NCBI GenBank assembly: GCA_900542395.1
Contig: UQNM01000017.1
Coordinates: 1 to 35,419 of the forward strand
Source: an uncultured Eubacteriales bacterium
Lineage (GTDB): Bacteria; Bacillota; Clostridia; Christensenellales; Aristaeellaceae
Length of the DNA stretch: 35,419 bases
Direction: 5' to 3'
A model generated the notes under the pieces. The model saw nothing but the letters and a program-made list of their open reading frames with translations. It made no database searches and had not been told where the DNA came from. Positions 15,174 to 22,967 of the stretch are shown here, one piece after another; within the stretch, counting starts at the first letter, position 1, and the number at the start of each line of letters is the position of its first letter. Position numbers and translations under genes: made by a program.

Positions 15174-15311
15174 TTATTCCCCGTGCCCCGCCGTGAAGTG
15201 GCCGAGCGCATAGATCACGCCGATGATAATCAGCATCACCGCGAAAATGCCCAGCATGCCCTCGCCCATGAACACCAGCGAGTTCAGAAAAGCCTGTGTA
15301 TCGAGCTTCAT
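15174..15311 (-). CDS. 45-residue OadG-like small membrane subunit
   Basis: This frame is too short for routine ORF cut-offs. It starts at ATG 15311-15309, has AAAGGAGG 8 bases upstream and ends at TAA 15176-15174. The peptide has one transmembrane helix (about residues 14-37: FMGEGMLGIFAVMLIIIGV) with a Met/Gly-rich start, then a polar His-containing tail, HFTAGHGE. Single-helix subunits of this kind, OadG or its relatives, assemble the sodium-pumping decarboxylases and bind Zn through the tail in Klebsiella OadG. It follows oadB by 15 bases in the same direction. It is about half the usual OadG length, so the assignment rests on topology, the pattern and the neighbour. Confidence 0.75.
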   Translation of the reverse strand: MKLDTQAFLNSLVFMGEGMLGIFAVMLIIIGVIYALGHFTAGHGE

Positions 15312-15326
15312 AATCCGCGCCTCCTT

Positions 15327-16427
15327 TTACACCAGCGGCCCGACCAGCGCCAGAATGATGCCGCCCGCAATGACGGAGGCCACCTGACCGGCCACGTTCG
15401 CGCCCGCCGCCTGCATGAGAATGAAGTTGTACGGGTCTTCCTCCTTCGCCATCTTCGCGATCACGCGGGAGGACATCGGAAACGCGGAAATGCCCGCCGC
15501 GCCGATCATCGGGTTGATCTTCTTCTTGGCGAACAGGTTGATCAGCTTGCCGAAGAGCACGCCGCCGAACGTGTCAAACATGAACGCGATCAGGCCAAGC
15601 CCCAGGATCATCAGCGTTTCCGGCACGAGGAAGCTCGCCGCCTGCATCCGCACCGCCACCGTCAAGCCCAGCATCAGGCTGATCAGGTTGGCCAGCACGT
15701 TCTGCGCCGTTTCCGAGAGGCTGCGCAGCACGCCGCACTCGCGCAGCAGGTTGCCGAACATCAGGAAGCCGACCAGCGCCACGCTCTGCGGCGAAACGAT
15801 GCCCGCGATCACCGTCACCACAATCGGGAACAGGATGCGCGTCGTCTTCGTGATCTTGCCCGGCGTGTATTCCATGCGGATCATGCGTTCCTTCTTCGTG
15901 GTAATCAGGCGGATGCAGAAGGGCTGCACAATCGGCACCAGCGCCATGTAGGAATACGCCGCGACGATAATCGCCGCCGTGTAGTTGCTTTTCAGCACGT
16001 TCGCAACGAAAATCGAGGTCGGGCCATCCGCCGCGCCGATGATGGCGATGGAGGCCGCGTCCCGCAGCTCAAAGCCGAACAGGCTCGCCATCGACAGCGT
16101 AAAGAAGATGCCGAACTGCGCCGCCGCGCCGAAGAGCAGCAGCTTCGGGTCGGCCAGAAGCGGGCCAAAGTCGATCATCGCGCCGATGCCGATGAAGAGC
16201 AGCAGCGGGAAAAGCTCGTTCGCCACGCCCGCCTGAAACAGGGTTTCCAGCACCTCCACCGCGCCGGAGTTCGGCAGGTTGCACAGGATGCAGCCAAAGC
16301 CCATCGGCAGCAGCAGCGTGGGCTCCATCTCCTTGCAAATCGCCAGATAGATCATCACGCCGCCAATCGCCCACATGGCCGCCATCTGCCATGTCAGCGC
16401 GCTCAGGTTGCCCAGAATTTGCGACAT
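15327..16427 (-). CDS. oadB: Sodium-translocating decarboxylase beta subunit
   Basis: OadB/GcdB/MmdB is the membrane pump that decarboxylates carboxybiotin and exports Na+. The product is 366 residues from ATG 16427 (GAGG 8 bases upstream; the open frame extends further but covers the promoter). Around ten hydrophobic segments are present. The functional motif IGAADGPTSIF includes Asp134, the counterpart of the essential Na+-site Asp. GISAFPMSSRV and GANVAGQVASVIAGG near the C-terminus are also characteristic. It is followed by the OadG-like gene and a terminator. No carboxyltransferase or biotin-carrier gene is adjacent, so the substrate (oxaloacetate, methylmalonyl-CoA or glutaconyl-CoA) cannot be stated. 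Confidence 0.94.
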   Translation of the reverse strand: MSQILGNLSALTWQMAAMWAIGGVMIYLAICKEMEPTLLLPMGFGCILCNLPNSGAVEVLETLFQAGVANELFPLLLFIGIGAMIDFGPLLADPKLLLFGAAAQFGIFFTLSMASLFGFELRDAASIAIIGAADGPTSIFVANVLKSNYTAAIIVAAYSYMALVPIVQPFCIRLITTKKERMIRMEYTPGKITKTTRILFPIVVTVIAGIVSPQSVALVGFLMFGNLLRECGVLRSLSETAQNVLANLISLMLGLTVAVRMQAASFLVPETLMILGLGLIAFMFDTFGGVLFGKLINLFAKKKINPMIGAAGISAFPMSSRVIAKMAKEEDPYNFILMQAAGANVAGQVASVIAGGIILALVGPLV

Positions 16428-16467
16428 CGTTTTTTCCTCCGTTTCCTCACAGGGTTGATTCCCCTCT

Positions 16468-16496
16468 ATGATAAAACGGATTTCGCTTTCATGCAA
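16468..16496 (-). promoter_or_regulatory. sigma-A type promoter of oadB
   Basis: On the minus strand, TTGCAT (16496-16491), 17 bases, TATCAT (16473-16468), giving a start near 16461 and a 34-nt leader. This excludes the longer upstream reading frame. Confidence 0.7.
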
Positions 16497-16574
16497 GTTC
16501 TTTCGATTATTCTAATTATGCCGTCTTTATGAACTGTTTTTGACCTTTGTATTCATCCGTCGCGGGGCATAGCA

Positions 16575-16604
16575 ATCCCGACCGCGTTTCGCCGCGGTCG
16601 GGAT
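16575..16604. other. Strong 12-bp hairpin between the MITE-like element and the oadB promoter
   Basis: ATCCCGACCGCG and CGCGGTCGGGAT pair perfectly around a 6-base loop. Neither strand has a good T-run after it. It may still end DUF362 transcription on the minus strand together with the fold-back element beside it. Confidence 0.6.
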
Positions 16605-16610
16605 CGTTTA

Positions 16611-16770
16611 TACTAATTCGCAGTTAAAATGCTTAACAGAGCGCATCAGATTTTTTGTTCTGACGAAGCCAAGTGAAGTGAGGCGTACTGGAGGTACGTT
16701 GAACGGAACGAGGCAAAGTCAGAGCGAAAAAGATGGTGCGCGGATTAAGCCATTTTAACAAGAATTAGTA
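16611..16770. mobile_element. 160-bp MITE-like fold-back element
   Basis: The outer 25 bases are inverted repeats: TACTAATTC at one end and GAATTAGTA at the other, continuing into GTTAAAATG..CTTAA and TTAAG..CATTTTAAC. The inner parts also pair, including GCGCA..TTCTGAC with GTCAGAG..TGCGC, and a GCGTAC/GTACG tip. The whole element can fold into one imperfect hairpin. It has no reading frame worth reporting and is AT-richer than its surroundings. Such non-autonomous elements are moved by a transposase coded elsewhere; none is in the window. Confidence 0.75.
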
Positions 16771-16789
16771 TTATTTCTTTTTCCGCCGT

Positions 16790-17920
16790 TTACATTTTAA
16801 TCAGTTCGTATTCCCGCGTGCCCAACCCGATCTTCTCGGCGTGCTCAAGGCAGCTGCGCCATTCGGATTCCGGCGTGGAGTTGCGGAACGGGTCGCCCCA
16901 GTCGGCGAAGCCCGACTTCTTCATGTTGTCGGAAAGCTGGCTGTTCGGCATCGGGTTTGCCGCCATGCACGCGTCCACACACGCCTGATCCAGCGCCAGC
17001 GGATCGAAGGACGCGAACATGCCGATATTCGGCAGAATCGGCGCGTCGTTCTCGCAGTGGCAATCGCAGTTCGGGGATACGTCCACAATCAGCGAGATGT
17101 GGAAGTTCGGGCGGCCGTCGATGACGGCCTTCGTATATTCGGCCATGCGCGCGTTGAGCCGCTCGTTCGCGTCGCATTCGTCAAAGCTGATCGCGTCGAA
17201 GTTGCACGCGCCGAGGCAGCGGCCGCAGCCCACGCAATGCGCGTGATCAACGCGCATCTTGCGCTTCTCCTCGTCAAACACCAGCCCGCCATTGGCGCAC
17301 TCGCGCTGGCAGCGTCGGCAGCCGCGGCACACATCCTCGTCGATGCTCGGTTTGCCGTTGGAGTGCTGCTCGGTCTTGCCCGCGCGAGAACCGCAGCCCA
17401 TGCCGATGTTCTTGATCGTGCCGCCAAAGCCGGTCATCTCGTGCCCCTTGAAGTGGGTCAGGCTGATGAACACGTCCGCATCCATGATGGCGCGGCCGAT
17501 GCGCGCCTCCTTCACGTATTCGCCGCCCGCAACCGGCACGCCGATGTCGTCCGTGCCCTTGAGCCCGTCGCCGATGATGACCGGACAGCCGACCGTCAGC
17601 GGGGTGAAGCCGTTCTCCCACGCACAGTAGAGGTGTTCGAGGGCGTTTTTGCGGCTGCCGGGGTACATCGTGTTGCAGTCCGTCAGGAACGGCTTGCCGC
17701 CCAGCTCCTTCACCACGTCCACGACCGCGCGGGCGTAATTCGGGCGCAGGAAGCTGATGTTGCCCAACTCGCCGAAGTGCATTTTGATGGCGACAAACTT
17801 GCCGTCCATATCCATCTGGCCGATGCCCGCCTTTTTAATCAGCTTCTTGAGCTTGGTGGGCAGACCGTCGCCGAACGCGACCGTTCGAAAATCGGTGTAA
17901 TAGACCTTCGCTTTTTCCAT
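16790..17920 (-). CDS. DUF362 protein with two [4Fe-4S] ferredoxin motifs
   Basis: The product is 376 residues from ATG 17920 (GGGAG upstream; an in-frame GTG nine bases earlier is too close to it). The DUF362 domain spans most of the protein, with FLRPNYARAVVDVVKELGGKPFLTDCNTMYPGSRKNA and HFKGHEMTGFGGTIKNIGMGCGSRAGK as clear landmarks. A ferredoxin insert binds two clusters through C198-C201-C204-C208 and C229-C232-C235-C239. No signal peptide is present, so it is cytoplasmic. DUF362 proteins are common in strict anaerobes and their reactions are mostly unassigned; the clusters imply electron transfer. It is probably transcribed alone from 17964-17994. Confidence 0.92.
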   Translation of the reverse strand: MEKAKVYYTDFRTVAFGDGLPTKLKKLIKKAGIGQMDMDGKFVAIKMHFGELGNISFLRPNYARAVVDVVKELGGKPFLTDCNTMYPGSRKNALEHLYCAWENGFTPLTVGCPVIIGDGLKGTDDIGVPVAGGEYVKEARIGRAIMDADVFISLTHFKGHEMTGFGGTIKNIGMGCGSRAGKTEQHSNGKPSIDEDVCRGCRRCQRECANGGLVFDEEKRKMRVDHAHCVGCGRCLGACNFDAISFDECDANERLNARMAEYTKAVIDGRPNFHISLIVDVSPNCDCHCENDAPILPNIGMFASFDPLALDQACVDACMAANPMPNSQLSDNMKKSGFADWGDPFRNSTPESEWRSCLEHAEKIGLGTREYELIKM

Positions 17921-17963
17921 GGTAATCACTCCCTGAATCCAAATGTTTGACGCTGTGCTTTAT

Positions 17964-17994
17964 AGTATACCGCTTAAACCTGGGTTGAGGTCAA
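17964..17994 (-). promoter_or_regulatory. Probable promoter of the DUF362 gene
   Basis: On the minus strand, TTGACC (17994-17989), 19 bases, TATACT (17969-17964). The hexamers are good but the spacer is long. Confidence 0.5.
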
Positions 17995-18007
17995 GGGGTT
18001 TTCTCGC

Positions 18008-18925
18008 TCACAGCACAAACCCCAACCCCAGCGCCAGCATGATGACCAAGCTCACCGCGATGGAGACCGAATTGGTGAAGCTGGCCAGCGCCGTATCGCC
18101 GTGGCAGCGGTCGGTATAAATCGGCGCAAGGGACGAAAGCGGCGCGAAGCAGACGATGCAGAGCGTCTGCCGCACGACCAGCTCAAACGGCGTGCAGAAG
18201 AACACCAGCGCCGCGCTGACCGCCGCGAACAGATAGCGCCCGAGCAGCTCCCGCGCCGTCTCGCGCAGCAGCGCCTTGTCGCCCGCCGGTTCGAACATCA
18301 TGCCGATCATCATCATCGCGATAAAGGCGTTGGCCTGTCCGGCCGGGCGCGTCAGCGTGAAGACCGCGGAAGGGAGTTTCACATCCAGCACGGCGAGGAG
18401 AATCATCAGCATATAGGCGTCGAACGGCAGCGACTTCACGAATTTCATCAGGATATCGCCGACGCTCTCCCGCTGCTCGCCGCCGGTTTTGAGCAGCGTG
18501 GAGGTCATCGCATACGCGCCGCCGGTCATCATAATCGCGTTGCCCGTGTCGAACATGCAGGCGGCCACAACCCCCGTGTTGCCGAAAAACGCCTGCACCA
18601 GCGGCAGCGAGAAACAGCCGATGTTGTAGCCGCCGATGTTGAGCATGCGATACGCGCGCAGGCGCTTTTCAAAGCCGCCCGTCGTCAGATACATCAGCAG
18701 AATCGGCACGAACGCGCAGAGCAGGCCGATGCCAACGATGACGAACATTCCGGCGTCGCGCTCAAAGCCGTCGAACGCCTGAACGATTGTGCACGGCAGG
18801 GTGATGTTGACCATGATCTTGCTCATCATTCGATGGTCGTCCTGCCCAAAAAAGCCCGCGCGCTTGAGCAGATAGCCCAAGAGAATCACGAGCACATAGG
18901 ACATGGGTTTGAAGATATAATCCAT
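18008..18925 (-). CDS. AEC family (auxin efflux carrier type) permease
   Basis: The 305-residue protein begins at ATG 18925 with AGGAGG 9 bases upstream; the longer open frame is not supported. It has about ten hydrophobic segments in two inverted halves. The first half includes YLLKRAGFFGQDDHRMMSKIMVNITLPCTIVQAF, the usual AEC opening with the broken helix NITLPC. The second half ends with SLAPIYTDRCHGDTALASFTNSVSIAVSL, the matching crossover helix. AEC proteins in bacteria carry organic acids such as malate or malonate. The oadB pump lies 1.6 kb downstream in the same direction, so transport of a dicarboxylate is tempting but unproven. The promoter is unclear. Confidence 0.9.
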   Translation of the reverse strand: MDYIFKPMSYVLVILLGYLLKRAGFFGQDDHRMMSKIMVNITLPCTIVQAFDGFERDAGMFVIVGIGLLCAFVPILLMYLTTGGFEKRLRAYRMLNIGGYNIGCFSLPLVQAFFGNTGVVAACMFDTGNAIMMTGGAYAMTSTLLKTGGEQRESVGDILMKFVKSLPFDAYMLMILLAVLDVKLPSAVFTLTRPAGQANAFIAMMMIGMMFEPAGDKALLRETARELLGRYLFAAVSAALVFFCTPFELVVRQTLCIVCFAPLSSLAPIYTDRCHGDTALASFTNSVSIAVSLVIMLALGLGFVL

Positions 18926-18963
18926 GGGAGATGGCCTCCTTTTTTCTTTTTGTAACGTAGATG

Positions 18964-19077
18964 CCCCCGTTTCCAAGCTCCGGGTGCAGGGCCGAAGCCC
19001 TGCTCGTTTCAACGGGGGTTATGGGGTTCTTAGGGGATTTAAGGGGGAGAAATCGAAATCTCCCCCTAATCCCCTAA
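18964..19077. repeat. Two palindromes in the AEC-hup gap
   Basis: A nested palindrome, CCCCCGTT (18964-18971) with AACGGGGG (19011-19018), encloses GCAGGGC/GCCCTGC (18986-19003). A second hairpin pairs 19030-19050 with 19059-19077 over about 19 bp (TTAGGGGATT...AGGGGGAGA) with a two-base bulge. The rest of 18926-19190 holds no gene that I can support. Confidence 0.65.
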
Positions 19078-19194
19078 GCCCAGCGGAGCGCGTTTCCTTA
19101 AAGGCATCAACAAGAAATAATAATCGTCAATTCGTAGAAAAACATCGCTTACCGGCCATGTATCCTCAGCAAATCAAACTGAAAAAAAGAAAGA

Positions 19195-19363
19195 GGCTGT
19201 CAAGCCGAGCCGAACATTTCAAAAAGCAAATATCGAAGCATTTTTGGATATGGGGCTTTGCCCCATCGCCCCACCAAAGGGCTTTCCGATCGCCCTTTGG
19301 AAACCTTCGGGCGCAAATACTTGGTTTTACTCTTGAAATATCGGTGTTGTCAGCTTGACAGCC
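19195..19363. repeat. Fold-back element with 11-bp perfect ends; apparent hup terminator
   Basis: GGCTGTCAAGC (19195-19205) and GCTTGACAGCC (19353-19363) are perfect inverted ends. Pairing continues imperfectly inwards for some 35 bases, with smaller hairpins at the centre (GGGGC/GCCCC and CAAAGGGC/GCCCTTTG). On the minus strand the outer arm is followed by TCTTTCTTTTTTTC, and the element starts 11 bases after the hup stop. It therefore has the form of an oversized intrinsic terminator for hup. It may have originated as a MITE. Confidence 0.65.
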
Positions 19364-19374
19364 CCAATTTCTGT

Positions 19375-19650
19375 TTAGCCTTCGACGGCTTCCTTGAGCG
19401 CCTTACCCGGCTTGAACATCGGGGAACGGCGGGCGCCGATCTGGATTTCTTCGCCAGTCTTGGGATTGCGGGCCTTGCGAGCCGGACGCTCCTTGACTTC
19501 GAAAGCACCAAAGCCAACGATCTGCACCTTCTCGCCGTTCTTGAGGCTTTCGGCAATGATGTCGCTCATCGCGCACAGGGCAGCCTCGGCATCCTTGCGG
19601 GTCAGGCCCGCCTTCGCGGCGATCGCCGCGCTCAGTTCGTTCTTATTCAT
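19375..19650 (-). CDS. hup: HU family DNA-binding protein
   Basis: HU is the abundant dimeric nucleoid protein that bends DNA. The 91-residue sequence is complete: MNKNELSAAIAAKAGLTRKDAEAAL, the central VGFGAFEVKERPARKARNPKTGE and the C-terminal FKPGKALKEAV. The DNA-intercalating arm has RNPKTGE with its conserved proline. GGAGG lies 12 bases before the ATG. It is expressed from 19738-19766 with an 80-nt leader and ends in a fold-back element. In many Firmicutes hup lies next to mazG, as here. IHF-like alternatives are less likely in this lineage. Confidence 0.96.
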   Translation of the reverse strand: MNKNELSAAIAAKAGLTRKDAEAALCAMSDIIAESLKNGEKVQIVGFGAFEVKERPARKARNPKTGEEIQIGARRSPMFKPGKALKEAVEG

Positions 19651-19737
19651 GGTGTAAAAAATCCTCCTTGAAACAACGTCACCGTTTCCTTGACGTGTTT
19701 GTTTAACATCAATCGCACATATCGGCGACTATGACAT

Positions 19738-19766
19738 ATTCTACATGGTTTCCCTCTTTCCTGCAA
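19738..19766 (-). promoter_or_regulatory. sigma-A type promoter of hup
   Basis: On the minus strand, TTGCAG (19766-19761), 17 bases, TAGAAT (19743-19738). The leader contains a dyad (ACGTCA/TGACGT, about 19676-19697). The promoter overlaps a GTTTCC..CTCTT/AAGAGGAAAC hairpin (19748-19774) lying just after mazG. Confidence 0.65.
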
Positions 19767-19801
19767 GAGGAAACGCAATTTTTATAAAAATTTCATCGGT
19801 T

Positions 19802-21181
19802 TCACAAGGTTTTTTCGTCCTCGGCGCGCAGCCGCTCCACGCGCTTTTTCGTCTGCCCGCGCAAGGCGGTTTCCGCGTCCAGCCCATGCGCCTCGGCCGC
19901 CGCGCAGAGACATTCCAGCATCTCGCCCAGCCGCGCCTCCTGCGCCGCCCGATCGCCGCCCGTCTGTCCGGCCAGCTCGGCCACACGCGCCAGCATGGCC
20001 GCGCCGTCGAGCGTCTGCCCCTTCGCGCCCGCCTCGCGGCGGACGATCTTCTGCCCGCGCATCAGCGCCGGAAGGGAGAGCGGCACGTCGAGCACGCGCT
20101 CCAGCACCGTCTGCTCGCCGCGCTCCTTCTTCTTCGCGTTTTCCCAAACGGAGACGACCGCCTGCGCGTTCTCCGCCTTGGCCTTGCCGAAAACGTGCTC
20201 GTGGCGCGTAATCATCTTGTGCGCGGCCATGCTGGTCACGTCGCGGTCGGTAAACGCGCGATGCTCCGCGCCGATGCAGCTGTTGAGCACGACCTGCAGC
20301 AGCACGTCGCCCAGCTCGTCGGCCATCTTCATCTCGTCGTCGCCGTCCATCGCGTCCGCCGCCTCGCAGGCTTCCTCGATCATATACTGGCGCAGCGTGT
20401 GGTGGGTCTGTGCCCTGTCCCACGGGCAGCCGCCGGGCGCGCGCAGCCGCGCGATCACCTGCACAAAATCCTCGTAGGATGCGCGCCGCCGCTCGAACAC
20501 GCCAACCTTCGGCACGAGCACCGCCGTCCTGTGGTCATAGTGCGCCTGCCTGTCCAGCTCGCACAGCGCAATCGGCTGCGCGGCCGCCCCCGGCTCGGCG
20601 GCGTTTTGCAGGAAATAAACCGTCGTCTCGTCGTCAAACAAATCGCTCAGCCAGAGCTTCACATCCGAAGCGAGATAGCGATTGTCGATCTCGGTGATGA
20701 CCTGCGGGCAATCTGCCTGCACGCGCATCTCCGCCGTGGAAAGCGCCGTCACCGTGCGTAGGTTCTCCGTGTTCACGCCGAAGGGAATCACCGCGCAGGC
20801 CGCCGCATCCGACAGCGTGACGCCGCCCAGTGCCCGCAGCGCAAACCCCTCCGGCAGCGTGTCGGCCAGCGCGCGAACGGTCGCGTCGCTCTGCGGCTCG
20901 CTGACGGCGTAGACAAGCGCCTCCGCCTGCCGCGCCCTGTCGATGATCGCGCGGGCGGCCAGCTCGCAGAGTTCGTCGAAATCCTCCGTCCGCTCGTACA
21001 GCGCATCCAGCGTTTCAAACGCCACGCCCTCGCGCGTCAGCCTTTCGGCCACGCCGTGCCTGCCCGTGCGCAGCAGCAGCCTGTCCGCACTTTTCAGCGC
21101 GTCGTACACGCCCAGGGTGAGCATCTCGCCGCTGTCCGGCCCGAGCGCCGCTATGGTTATGATATGCTTTTCGCCGTTCAT
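19802..21181 (-). CDS. mazG: MazG nucleotide pyrophosphohydrolase with N-terminal tetrapyrrole-methylase-like domain (YabN type)
   Basis: YabN-type proteins join an N-terminal domain of the SAM-dependent tetrapyrrole methylase fold (residues about 5-220) to a MazG NTP pyrophosphohydrolase that removes unwanted or non-canonical nucleotides. The 459 residues fit. The MazG part shows LRAPGGCPWDRAQTHHTLRQYMIEEACEAADA, with EEACE at 269-273, and MADELGDVLLQVV with DELGD at 288-292. Together these form the metal-binding acidic motifs. A second MazG-like segment to about 430 follows. The start ATG overlaps the glycosyltransferase stop by one base (TAATG), so translation is probably coupled. It is the last gene of the rsmD operon. 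Confidence 0.93.
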   Translation of the reverse strand: MNGEKHIITIAALGPDSGEMLTLGVYDALKSADRLLLRTGRHGVAERLTREGVAFETLDALYERTEDFDELCELAARAIIDRARQAEALVYAVSEPQSDATVRALADTLPEGFALRALGGVTLSDAAACAVIPFGVNTENLRTVTALSTAEMRVQADCPQVITEIDNRYLASDVKLWLSDLFDDETTVYFLQNAAEPGAAAQPIALCELDRQAHYDHRTAVLVPKVGVFERRRASYEDFVQVIARLRAPGGCPWDRAQTHHTLRQYMIEEACEAADAMDGDDEMKMADELGDVLLQVVLNSCIGAEHRAFTDRDVTSMAAHKMITRHEHVFGKAKAENAQAVVSVWENAKKKERGEQTVLERVLDVPLSLPALMRGQKIVRREAGAKGQTLDGAAMLARVAELAGQTGGDRAAQEARLGEMLECLCAAAEAHGLDAETALRGQTKKRVERLRAEDEKTL

Positions 21182-22149
21182 TATTCGTTATCCGCCTTGT
21201 TCAGCACGCTTTCGATGATGAAGCGCGGGCGGCGCTTGGTCTCGTTGTAGATCTTGCCGATGTATTCGCCGACCACGCCGAGGCCGAGAAGCTGAATGCC
21301 GCCGATGAGCCAGATCGAGCCCATCAGGGAGGTCCAGCCGACGGAGGTATGCCCCGCCAGCTTGGCGATCAGCGCGTAGATCAGCATAATCAGGCTGACG
21401 ATGAACACCACCACGCCGGTGGAGAACACGAGGCGGATCGGCTTGACCGAAAAGCTGGTGATGCCGTCGGCGGCGAAGGCGATCATCTTCTTGAGCGGGT
21501 ATTTGCTCTCGCCCGCGAAGCGCTCGGCGCGCTCGTAGGTCACGGTCGTCCACTTGTAGCCGATCTGCGGCACAATGCCGCGCAGGAACAGGTTGACCTC
21601 TGTGAACTGCGCCAGCCCCTCGACCGCGCGCCTGCTCATCAGGCGGTAATCCGCGTGGTTGAAGACGATATCCACGCCCAGCGCCTTCATCACCTTGTAA
21701 AAGCCCTCCGCCGTGAAGCGCTTGAAGAAGGTATCGGTTTCGCGCTTGCTGCGCACGCCGTAAACCACGTCGTAGCCCTTGTGGTAATCATCCACCATCT
21801 CGTCCACGGCGTTGATGTCGTCCTGCAAATCCGCGTCCATCGAAACGATCATGTCCGCGTCGTTCACGGCGGTCAGCAGACCGGCCAGCAGCGCGTTCTG
21901 GTGGCCGCGATTGCGGGAGAGGTTCACGCCGGAGAACATCTCCGGCTCCTTCTCGTGCAGCTCGCTGATGATCGCCCACGTGTTGTCGCTGGAACCGTCG
22001 TTGACAAACATCACGCGGCTGCGGCGGCTGATCTTGCCCGCGTCCATCAACTGGCGCATCTTTTCGCGCAGGCGTCTGCTCGTCTCCGGCAGCACCTCCT
22101 GCTCCTTGTAGCACGGAACGACGATATAAAGCGTGTTTTTCTCGTTCAT
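21181..22149 (-). CDS. GT2 family polyprenyl-phosphate glycosyltransferase (GtrB/DPM1-like)
   Basis: Such enzymes attach a sugar to undecaprenyl phosphate for later use outside the membrane. The product is 322 residues from ATG 22149 with GGAGG 8 bases upstream; an in-frame TTG 15 bases earlier overlaps that ribosome site. The GT-A domain (about 1-225) has VVPCYKEQEVLPET, FVNDGSSDNT and the metal-site MDADLQDD. Two C-terminal membrane helices (about 230-255 and 266-295) and the GEYIGKIYNETKRRPRFI amphipathic tail are typical of GtrB/CsbB. It lies between the coiled-coil gene and mazG. The sugar is unknown. A second GT2 of related type is at 32930-33964. Confidence 0.92.
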   Translation of the reverse strand: MNEKNTLYIVVPCYKEQEVLPETSRRLREKMRQLMDAGKISRRSRVMFVNDGSSDNTWAIISELHEKEPEMFSGVNLSRNRGHQNALLAGLLTAVNDADMIVSMDADLQDDINAVDEMVDDYHKGYDVVYGVRSKRETDTFFKRFTAEGFYKVMKALGVDIVFNHADYRLMSRRAVEGLAQFTEVNLFLRGIVPQIGYKWTTVTYERAERFAGESKYPLKKMIAFAADGITSFSVKPIRLVFSTGVVVFIVSLIMLIYALIAKLAGHTSVGWTSLMGSIWLIGGIQLLGLGVVGEYIGKIYNETKRRPRFIIESVLNKADNE

Positions 22150-22167
22150 CGGTATTGCCTCCAACCT

Positions 22168-22929
22168 TTATCTGTCCTGCTGCTGGGCGCTGCCCTGCGT
22201 CAGCAGATTGTCTCTGAGCGCCGCCAGCTCGCTGGCGCTTCGGGAAAGCGCGGCCGCCGCGCCGGAGAGCATCTTGTCCACCTGCACGCAGGCCTGGTTG
22301 TAGATGCTGTCCGCGTCCTTTTCGGCGCGCTCGCGCGTCTCCACGGCGTAAGCCTGCGCGCGGCGGGTGATTTCGTTGTCCTCCACCAGCTTTTGGGATT
22401 GCTGCTGGGCGTTGAAGATGATCTGCTCGGCGCGGGTGTTCGCGTCCGCGACAATCGCGCTGGAATCCTCCTGCGCCTTCTGGCGGATCTGCTTGTCGTA
22501 AGCGTCCGCGTCGGCCTTGACCTCCTGCTCGAACTGCTTGGCCTTTTCCACCGTCGTGGTGTAGATTTCGTCGGCCTTGTCGGCGGTTCTGTCCGCCTCG
22601 GCCTTCGCGTCGCCGAGGATCTGCTTCTGCTGCTCCAAAATCGCCTGCGCCTGCACCACGGTGTGCGGCAGCACGATGCGAAGCTGGCCGATCAGGTCGA
22701 TCAATTCCCCCGTGTCCACGATGCTCAGGGTTTTGGACATCGGCACCCGGCGCGCGTCGTTGATGCGCGCCTCCAGCTGATCGATCACCCGGCGCGCCTG
22801 TCCGATGCTGTCCGCCGCGGTCGAGCTTCCGTATTCGCGGCGCACGGGGCGCTGCTCCTGCTCCCTCTGATCCATCTTATCCTCCTTCACATCCGAATTG
22901 GGTCTGCGATATCTGCGTTGATTGTCCAT
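22168..22929 (-). CDS. Coiled-coil protein, DivIVA/ATP-synthase-b-like
   Basis: The 253-residue protein starts at ATG 22929 (AAGGG 8 bases upstream). A basic, Arg/Gln-rich N-terminus of about 40 residues is followed by a helical region (about 45-100), then a long heptad-rich coiled coil rich in Ala, Glu, Gln and Lys (about 100-225). There is no signal peptide or membrane segment. It resembles the uncharacterised coiled-coil proteins encoded beside coaD in Clostridia and is weakly like DivIVA in its long helix. A scaffold role in cell-wall growth or division is possible but unsupported. It lies 18 bases before the glycosyltransferase gene. Confidence 0.8.
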   Translation of the reverse strand: MDNQRRYRRPNSDVKEDKMDQREQEQRPVRREYGSSTAADSIGQARRVIDQLEARINDARRVPMSKTLSIVDTGELIDLIGQLRIVLPHTVVQAQAILEQQKQILGDAKAEADRTADKADEIYTTTVEKAKQFEQEVKADADAYDKQIRQKAQEDSSAIVADANTRAEQIIFNAQQQSQKLVEDNEITRRAQAYAVETRERAEKDADSIYNQACVQVDKMLSGAAAALSRSASELAALRDNLLTQGSAQQQDR

Positions 22930-22967
22930 ATTCAATCCCTTGTATATATGCTTAAAGTAGGGTGTTC

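Noticed and set aside
15183..16532. 449-codon plus-strand open frame
   Set aside because: Antisense to oadB and oadG; very rich in Arg, His and Gln with no recognisable fold.
16575..16604. Standard terminator
   Set aside because: The stem is excellent but neither strand has a T-run, so it is listed only as a hairpin.
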